Assembly (NCBI GenBank): GCA_003489345.1
Contig: DNIT01000188.1
Coordinates: 1 to 64,000 of the forward strand
Source of the DNA: Pelotomaculum sp.
GTDB lineage: Bacteria > Bacillota > Desulfotomaculia > Desulfotomaculales > Pelotomaculaceae
Direction: 5' to 3'
DNA: 64,000 nt
Shown: one piece after another, positions 58,398 through 64,000 of the stretch
How the letters are laid out: each line of letters begins with the position of its first letter
Numbering within the stretch: the first letter of the stretch is position 1
Notes under the pieces: generated by a model
Seen by the model: only the letters and a program-made list of their open reading frames with translations
Told to the model about the DNA's origin: nothing
Database searches by the model: none
Position numbers and translations under genes: made by a program

Positions 58398-60521
58398 ATG
58401 GCTGAATTTATTAATTTATGGTATCAATTAAGTATATCTGAACAAGGCGATATTGCTATAAAAGATGCTACTGGAAATAATATTTGTGCTATGTCATATT
58501 CCTCTATATATGGAGTAATGGCTAATGGCGAATCCCCTATGTTAACCGCAAATAAAAACATTGCAAAATTGCGTGATGTGGGTATTTTTCAGGTAGGAGA
58601 TACCGTTGAAATTTGCACAAAGAAAATTAATGATGAAATTTTACACACTACTACAATTACAGCAATAGACCCTGTGGCATTAACAATAACCTTTGACCCT
58701 CCAACGCCTTCCGATTTTAAAATACCGTTATGGGCTTCACAAAGTCCAGTTGGTATAGTTGTGAGGAAGGTTACTGACAGTATTAATGGTTTTACTTCTG
58801 TTGCCATATCGGAAAATACCACCGAGAACGGAAAAGATTTGACGATTGTTGGGGAGACACCAAAAGCAAGCGTATCTGTAACTTTTAAATGTAGTAATTC
58901 CAGTCCTAAAATAGAAATTGAAACCAACGCTACCTATAAGGATACAGTAAAGGTAATAAATGAATCATTGATTTTAACCTTTATTGATAATGTGTCTGCT
59001 GTTTTTAGGAAAAATAGAAAGACACATACTCAAAATTTTGCTGATAAATATTGGTTAGGTAGTCAAGGAGTAAAATTTGGGGCAGATAGTAGGACTTGTT
59101 TTTTATACAACACACCTAATATTTGCTCCTTAGAACTAGAAACATTAAATAAAAAGTTAATTGTTAACCTTGATGATTACCGCGACCATAGGTTTAGAAG
59201 ATTAGACCAATATCGTGTTGGTTATTCAGAAGGTATGTGGATTGATAGAAACGCAGCAGAGTTTGACGTTTTAGATGTTAGGGTTAATTCTTTTTCATTA
59301 TGGGTTGGGATGCCTATTAATAAAGACATTCCCCGCTTAATGATAAATCCAGACAAGTATTTATCAACTATGATACTGGATTCACATGCTGATTCATCGC
59401 CTGTGGCACAGCAAAGAGCGGTATTCTATGGACACCAAGATATCACTAACGGCGATAATGCAGCCAGTGGTTTTGTAGGAGTAGGATTACCTGTTACCCA
59501 GACATTCTTCTATGGCGGTGTTGATTATTCTTTGCGTGGTACGACCTGGGAAACTGACCCCGATATATTAACGGATGCTTTTAATGTTGCTTTAGATCTG
59601 TATCAGCGTGGTTTTGATATTGGTCTACATTCAATCTTTTTTACTACTGGTGATGCCCCAGGTCAAACACCGATACCAGACAGTAGAAGAACACAAGGTA
59701 AAAATGAGGCAATGCCTTTTATGAAACAGCATTTCGATTCTACAACATGGATAGACCACTCACCACAGCAAAACGCACTAGATCAATGTACGGAGGGTTT
59801 AATACCGGAATCACCGTCTTATATGAAAGATTTATGGGAGCAATACGGAGTAAGGTATTTTTGGAATCATAGCAGCGAAGATATAAACTATTCTGGAATT
59901 GATTTGTTGTGTGGTGATAATGACGAATGGCGAAATCCTTTATATTGGCAGCATCCTACTGTTACAGATAATTTTTATACTAGAGCTGTGCAATATATTA
60001 CTGCTGGTGATCAGGCTGGATGGGCTATTAACTATAGTGAGGATAATCTACAAAACTTAATAAATAATTGGGGTGTAAATATTCATCACAATTATTTATG
60101 TATGGATGGGCATGGAACAATAATAAAACAAGCTGACGGTAAATGGGTTATTGATCCTGTCTTTGAAAGCGTTTTGCAACGATTAAAAGGTTATAAAGAT
60201 AAGGGGCAACTTAATGTAACTACGGTTAGAAAATTAATGGATTATTGGATTCAGTTGGAAAATATAGAGTTTAATTATAATAGCGACGGTATTGATGTTA
60301 CAAATAATAATGATGAAACAATAAATGGATTATCTTTAACGGTTGCTTCTCCTTATTATGCTATAGTCATAGATGATAGTCGAGTGGTTCGCAATCCACA
60401 TCTAGGAAATGCTATATTCAGCTTTGATTTAGCTGCACATGAAACTAAAAAAATCAAATTGGAACAAGAGCAACCATATGTTTACAGTGAACCAGTGAAA
60501 TTTGTAAATAATCCCTGGTAA
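58398..60521 (+). CDS. Large carbohydrate-enzyme-like protein (polysaccharide deacetylase-like?)
   Basis: A 707-aa protein, markedly AT-rich. N-terminal ~330 residues are beta-rich. The C-terminal half has TMILDSHADSSPVAQQRAVF, FDIGLHSIFFTTGD, VRYFWNHSSEDI and NIHHNYLCMDGHG, an order of Asp/His motifs recalling polysaccharide deacetylase-like barrels, but the standard TFDDG motif is absent. It sits in the head operon, where no such enzyme is needed for assembly. Perhaps a virion-borne surface-glycan enzyme. Confidence 0.45.
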   Translation: MAEFINLWYQLSISEQGDIAIKDATGNNICAMSYSSIYGVMANGESPMLTANKNIAKLRDVGIFQVGDTVEICTKKINDEILHTTTITAIDPVALTITFDPPTPSDFKIPLWASQSPVGIVVRKVTDSINGFTSVAISENTTENGKDLTIVGETPKASVSVTFKCSNSSPKIEIETNATYKDTVKVINESLILTFIDNVSAVFRKNRKTHTQNFADKYWLGSQGVKFGADSRTCFLYNTPNICSLELETLNKKLIVNLDDYRDHRFRRLDQYRVGYSEGMWIDRNAAEFDVLDVRVNSFSLWVGMPINKDIPRLMINPDKYLSTMILDSHADSSPVAQQRAVFYGHQDITNGDNAASGFVGVGLPVTQTFFYGGVDYSLRGTTWETDPDILTDAFNVALDLYQRGFDIGLHSIFFTTGDAPGQTPIPDSRRTQGKNEAMPFMKQHFDSTTWIDHSPQQNALDQCTEGLIPESPSYMKDLWEQYGVRYFWNHSSEDINYSGIDLLCGDNDEWRNPLYWQHPTVTDNFYTRAVQYITAGDQAGWAINYSEDNLQNLINNWGVNIHHNYLCMDGHGTIIKQADGKWVIDPVFESVLQRLKGYKDKGQLNVTTVRKLMDYWIQLENIEFNYNSDGIDVTNNNDETINGLSLTVASPYYAIVIDDSRVVRNPHLGNAIFSFDLAAHETKKIKLEQEQPYVYSEPVKFVNNPW

Positions 60522-60560
60522 CAGAACTATCGGGTGGCGAGAGTTGTGGAACACAATAGC

Positions 60561-60589
60561 AAAACCGTCTCCTGCGAGGCGGTTTTCTT
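60561..60589 (+). terminator. Intrinsic terminator
   Basis: AAAACCGTCTC-CTGC-GAGGCGGTTTT followed by CTTT. It closes the AT-rich insert before the head genes resume. Confidence 0.75.
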
Positions 60590-60618
60590 TGTAACAAAAA
60601 AATCAAGGAGGAATCAAA

Positions 60619-61194
60619 ATGGCAGTTGACTCAAATACCCAAATTATAGTTGCAAGACAGGCCGTTGGCCCAGATAGGCCAATGCCAGTATCGACCGAAG
60701 GAAGCCGATCCGCATATGGTTATGCGGCAGTGGCGATTACACCGGCGGCAACTCCCACCGATATTGTGACGCTTTACGGCTCCGCGACAAAAACCGTGCG
60801 GGTCAAAAAAGTAACGGTTTCGGGAGTGGCTACAACCGCCGGAAGCATGGATGTGTCGCTTGTGAAAAGGACGGCGGCTAATACAGCCGGTACAACGACA
60901 AACCCAACGCCGGGTAAGCTGGACAGCACTTCAGATGCAGCCACGGCAACGCTTTCCCAGTACAGCGCGAATCCCTCCGCTGTTGGGACAGGGATAGCCA
61001 TCCGGAACAAAAAGTTAAACTTCGGGCTTGCCGGCGCGGCTGGTGTCGTGGAGTTTGACTTCTCGCGCAACAATGATAAACCGCTTATTTTGCGCGGAGC
61101 AACCCAAGGCATGGCTATCAACCTAAATGGGCAGGCTGTTCCGGCAGGCGGCGCTTTGTCGTACGATATCGAGTTCGAGGAAAGCGACACGTAG
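60619..61194 (+). CDS. Putative head decoration / structural protein
   Basis: A 191-aa beta-rich protein (VTLYGSATKTVRVKKVTVSG; LILRGATQGMAINLNGQAVP) of a type found among phage virion proteins. AAGGAGG SD. GC content like the head genes. Confidence 0.55.
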   Translation: MAVDSNTQIIVARQAVGPDRPMPVSTEGSRSAYGYAAVAITPAATPTDIVTLYGSATKTVRVKKVTVSGVATTAGSMDVSLVKRTAANTAGTTTNPTPGKLDSTSDAATATLSQYSANPSAVGTGIAIRNKKLNFGLAGAAGVVEFDFSRNNDKPLILRGATQGMAINLNGQAVPAGGALSYDIEFEESDT

Positions 61195-61256
61195 CTGGAC
61201 AAGAAAGAAAAAGGCATCTCCTAAACTGGGGGTGTTTTATTTTTGTCTGGAAGAAG

Positions 61257-62588
61257 GTGGTGGAGCGTGTGAAAGCATACTACGGGAGCCGGATTAGTCC
61301 AAATATGACAGAGACCCCGGAGGGGTTTCTGGTCTGTCACAACGTTCCCATAGCAAGAACGGGGTGGTATCAGTATTTGGGACAGGAGTTGAGACTGGAA
61401 GATCAATACGACGCAACTGTACCAGTATACCGTAGTCCGGAAGAGGTATTTAGCCCTGCCGCAATGGCGTCGTTTGAAGGAAAATCCGTAACCGACGACC
61501 ATCCAAGTAATGACGTGCGGCCAGATAATTATGCTTCTCTGGAAAAGGGGCAGGTGACCAACTTAAGGCGCGGGCAGAACGAAGAGTCCGACCTATTGCT
61601 TGCTGATCTCATTATTAAGGACCCTGTGCTCATTTCAGAAATCGAAAACGGTACCAAGCGCGAAGTTTCCTGTGGCTATGACTGCGATTACGAACCTATC
61701 GGTGACGACAGATACGTTCAGGTGCAAATACGCGGGAACCACGTTGCGGTCGTTAAATCAGGCCGCGCCGGCGACCGCGTGGCAATTAAAGATGAAAAGC
61801 CAAATGAAAAACCAAAAAACGAAAGGAGAAAAAGCATGAAGTTGGACAACAAGAACATTTTTGCCAGGATGCTTTCAGCATTCGCAAAAGATGCGGAACC
61901 GGAGGAGTTGGCGGAAGCTGCAAAGATGGCCCCAAAGGAAGCAAAGGACGAAATGCCCGTCTCGCCAGTAGCGCCCCAGCCTGCCCCCGCACCTGCCCCG
62001 GCTCCAAAAGTGGGGGACGAAACTCCGGCAGTAGATCCGGCTGTGGCGGATCTGGCGAAAAAGATTGAAGCGCTGACCGCCATTGTTTCAAAGCTGGTCG
62101 AGAGCGACAAGGAAGTCCACGCACAGCTAAAACCGGAAAACGAACTGGACAGTCTCATCATGGAACTGGAAACCCCAGAAGAGCATGCCAAGGAAAACGA
62201 GGAATCGGTTACCGTGGCTCCGGAGAAAATCGCCTCCGACGAAGCTCCGGTTGCTTCCCCAGAAGAAAGGCCGAAAAACCCGATCCCGGGCGCTGATACC
62301 AAAGCGGCTATTCTTACCGCCGTACGGGCAATCAAGCCGTATATTGCCAGCATTCCAGACCAGGCGGAAAGAAAGAAGGCTTCTGACGCCCTGGCTAAGA
62401 CCTTCCGGGATCAGATTGCTAAAATGCCGGCCAGTCCGAAAGCGCCGACCAACGGCTATGAGGACATTTTGACCGCCATGACAGCAAACGCAAAGGCGCA
62501 AGACAAAAACCCAGAAACCGACCCTGCGGAAGAGGGCAGGGAGTGGGCCAGAAAATACAATCCGCATTACAAAAAGGAGGCTAAATAA
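61257..62588 (+). CDS. DUF2213 prohead protease with scaffold region
   Basis: A 443-aa protein. Residues about 1-180, KAYYGSRISPNMTETPEGFL, DHPSNDVRPDNYASLEKGQV, REVSCGYDCDYEPIG, form DUF2213 (prohead-protease-like). Residues about 194-443 are Ala/Pro/Glu-rich and helical, as in scaffolds. GTG 61269 is another possible start. An internal in-frame start with a strong SD at 61836 would make the scaffold alone. Confidence 0.75.
   Translation: MVERVKAYYGSRISPNMTETPEGFLVCHNVPIARTGWYQYLGQELRLEDQYDATVPVYRSPEEVFSPAAMASFEGKSVTDDHPSNDVRPDNYASLEKGQVTNLRRGQNEESDLLLADLIIKDPVLISEIENGTKREVSCGYDCDYEPIGDDRYVQVQIRGNHVAVVKSGRAGDRVAIKDEKPNEKPKNERRKSMKLDNKNIFARMLSAFAKDAEPEELAEAAKMAPKEAKDEMPVSPVAPQPAPAPAPAPKVGDETPAVDPAVADLAKKIEALTAIVSKLVESDKEVHAQLKPENELDSLIMELETPEEHAKENEESVTVAPEKIASDEAPVASPEERPKNPIPGADTKAAILTAVRAIKPYIASIPDQAERKKASDALAKTFRDQIAKMPASPKAPTNGYEDILTAMTANAKAQDKNPETDPAEEGREWARKYNPHYKKEAK
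61836..62588 (+). CDS. Nested in-frame scaffold protein
   Basis: ATG 61836 in the frame of the DUF2213 gene, 7 nt after GAAAGGAG. It would give a 250-aa acidic helical product (MKLDNKNIFARMLSAFAKDA), the whole scaffold-like half. The layout matches lambda C/Nu3 and similar protease-scaffold nests. Confidence 0.6.
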   Translation: MKLDNKNIFARMLSAFAKDAEPEELAEAAKMAPKEAKDEMPVSPVAPQPAPAPAPAPKVGDETPAVDPAVADLAKKIEALTAIVSKLVESDKEVHAQLKPENELDSLIMELETPEEHAKENEESVTVAPEKIASDEAPVASPEERPKNPIPGADTKAAILTAVRAIKPYIASIPDQAERKKASDALAKTFRDQIAKMPASPKAPTNGYEDILTAMTANAKAQDKNPETDPAEEGREWARKYNPHYKKEAK

Positions 62589-63107
62589 ATGCCAGGTCAA
62601 GCAATCGGAACCTCAATGCTCTACGGGTACCCCGGGACGGTTTCCCGGACACCAGACTCAATCATCATGAACCGTCCCGTAAAGGACACCGACGAAACCG
62701 GGCCTGCTTTTGGTGAGCCTGTCGTTCTGAACACCGACAACACTTACAGCAGATTTGGCGCTACCGGTGCCATGGCTACATTCGGCGGCGTGGCAATCCG
62801 TGAAGTCAAGCAGACGGCAGATTACTACAGCGCAGAAGGGCAGTACCAGCCAGGAGAAGCATGCGACGTAATCCAGCGCGGCTCCGTCATGGTCCTATGC
62901 AACATTGGAACGCCTACAGCCGGCGGCGAGGCTTACATCCGTACCGAGTTGGGCAGCAATCCTCTTGGTGTAGTAGGCCAATTTGAAGCAGCTGCGGCGG
63001 CCGACGGCGGGACAACGGTTGAGATCACGAACTGCCGTTGGAAAACCGGCCTCAAAGACGCCAATAACGTTGCTGAACTTGAAATTCTGACCAAGAACTT
63101 ACCATAA
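62589..63107 (+). CDS. Head decoration / cement protein
   Basis: A 172-aa protein: GYPGTVSRTPDSIIMNRPVK, then FGGVAIREVKQTADYYSAEG and VIQRGSVMVLC. Typical of structural cement proteins (DUF2190-like/gp24) placed between scaffold and capsid. Starts at the scaffold stop. Confidence 0.7.
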   Translation: MPGQAIGTSMLYGYPGTVSRTPDSIIMNRPVKDTDETGPAFGEPVVLNTDNTYSRFGATGAMATFGGVAIREVKQTADYYSAEGQYQPGEACDVIQRGSVMVLCNIGTPTAGGEAYIRTELGSNPLGVVGQFEAAAAADGGTTVEITNCRWKTGLKDANNVAELEILTKNLP

Positions 63108-63126
63108 GAAAGGGAGGCGTATAATT

Positions 63127-64000
63127 TTGTACGGAGTAACAACATCACCAATCAATGATGTGAAAACTATCGACACAATGGTCAAATCCGGAGCCAGGTT
63201 TGCCATGATGACCACGGACGCGGCAACCGCCGGCGGCATGGCTTTTCTCGTCGGCGAACTTGAAAAAAGAGATCCAAAAATCCGCGAACCGCTCACATCG
63301 GTGACCTGGCAGCGTGATATCGTAGCCAAAACCGGCGGCGGCTGGGTTGAGTTTACCAGCACCTATAACGTGTCCTATGCGACGGCCGGACCGAACCAGC
63401 ACGGGATCATCGGCGGGCAGAGCAATAATATCCCAGTTATGCAGGCCGATATCGGCAAGGATATTTACAAGGTTTTCACCTGGGCAAACAACCTGAAGAT
63501 CCCCTTTGTCGATCAATCCAAGCTGCAGAGCATTGGACGCAACCTTGACGAGATCCTAGACAAAGGCATCCGCCTGAACTATAACAAGACACTCGACCAG
63601 AACGTATATCGCGGCTTTGATGAATTCGGTACAACCGGGATAATCAACGATCCGTATGTTACGGCTTCCAGCGTGGCCGAAGGAGCCAGCGGCAGCACGG
63701 AGTGGACAACGAAAACGCCGGATGAGATCCTTTTCGACATCAATCAGACTATGGTAGCGGGATGGGCGGCTTCCGAATATGATCTGTCCGGTATGCCCAA
63801 TCATATTCTCTTGCCTCCGGCGCAATATGCCTATCTGGTTGAGACGAAAATAAGCAGCGCCGGCAACATGTCAATCCTGGAATTCCTACTGCAAAACAAC
63901 ATCGGCCGCAACCAGGGCATTGATCTTTCCATCAACCCCAGCCGTTGGTGCATTGGAGCCGGAGAAAACGGCACGGACCGCATGGTTGCCTATGTCAACA
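63127..64000 (+). CDS. Major capsid protein (DUF2184), 3' end cut by window edge
   Basis: 291 codons in the window, open to the right edge. DVKTIDTMVKSGARFAMMTT, TSVTWQRDIVAKTGGGWVEF, MPNHILLPPAQYAYLVETK are DUF2184 capsid features (HK97 fold). TTG 63127 follows GGGAGG by 10 nt. The rest of the gene should lie just before the left edge sequence if the genome is circular. Confidence 0.85.
   Translation, partial: MYGVTTSPINDVKTIDTMVKSGARFAMMTTDAATAGGMAFLVGELEKRDPKIREPLTSVTWQRDIVAKTGGGWVEFTSTYNVSYATAGPNQHGIIGGQSNNIPVMQADIGKDIYKVFTWANNLKIPFVDQSKLQSIGRNLDEILDKGIRLNYNKTLDQNVYRGFDEFGTTGIINDPYVTASSVAEGASGSTEWTTKTPDEILFDINQTMVAGWAASEYDLSGMPNHILLPPAQYAYLVETKISSAGNMSILEFLLQNNIGRNQGIDLSINPSRWCIGAGENGTDRMVAYVN

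Noticed and set aside
61718..62353. 211-aa minus-strand ORF in the scaffold region
   Set aside because: Low-complexity mirror of Ala/Glu codons; no SD.
1..64000. tRNA genes, insertion sequences, reverse transcriptase or diversity-generating elements
   Set aside because: No cloverleaf with a TpsiC motif, no transposase and no reverse transcriptase reading were seen.

Overview
The window is almost certainly a temperate contractile-tailed bacteriophage genome (myovirus with a simple Pam3-like baseplate) infecting a member of the Bacillota. The evidence is strong Shine-Dalgarno (SD) sequences with many TTG and GTG starts, PBSX-type terminase, DUF1073 portal, DUF2213, DUF2184, DUF3383 and DUF3277 structural proteins, XkdX, YopX, ArpU, a DnaD-like initiator with DnaB, and a large serine integrase. 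The host genus cannot be read from the sequence. Gene order is circularly permuted: terminase, portal and the major capsid protein end at the right edge, while head-tail connector, sheath, tube, tape measure and baseplate start at the left edge. An integrase with a candidate intact attP lies in the middle. This fits an excised or packaged phage genome cut open between the capsid gene and the connector gene, not an integrated prophage read end to end.

Layout. 1-6693: connectors, neck, sheath, tube, tail assembly chaperone with a -1 frameshift site, tape measure, Dit-like protein. 6694-10360: an accessory island that splits the tail operon (lipoprotein, a probable type I toxin-antitoxin locus, HNH nuclease, small genes, antirepressor-like gene). 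10377-16508: baseplate plug, hub with a lysozyme-like domain, spike, wedge, J protein, DUF2612, fibre and XkdX. 16509-19480: a structured RNA/terminator, holin, amidase, a subtilisin-like protease and a second membrane protein. 19638-31897: lysogeny and accessory block of mixed strand (GNAT pair, Y-family polymerase, DUF3467/PBECR/DUF2283 cluster, attP and serine integrase, DinD, SOS boxes, divergent XRE repressor/Cro-like genes, two divergent ribbon-helix-helix pairs). 32005-50615: early genes for recombination and replication (annealing-protein candidate, fused SbcD-SbcC nuclease, Dam, initiator with iterons, DnaB, C5 methyltransferase with a second coding frame, DUF1064), many small proteins, an approximately 350-nt structured gap, and ArpU. 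50616-64000: late packaging and head genes, interrupted by an AT-rich carbohydrate-enzyme-like insert.

How it works together. The XRE divergon and RHH pairs probably set the lysis/lysogeny choice. SOS-type boxes link the polymerase and a small Cys-rich gene to DNA damage. ArpU-type boxes just after the ArpU gene probably start the late operon, which reads through the terminase, round the circle, through head and tail genes and into lysis. Functions are inferred from residues and order; no database search was run.
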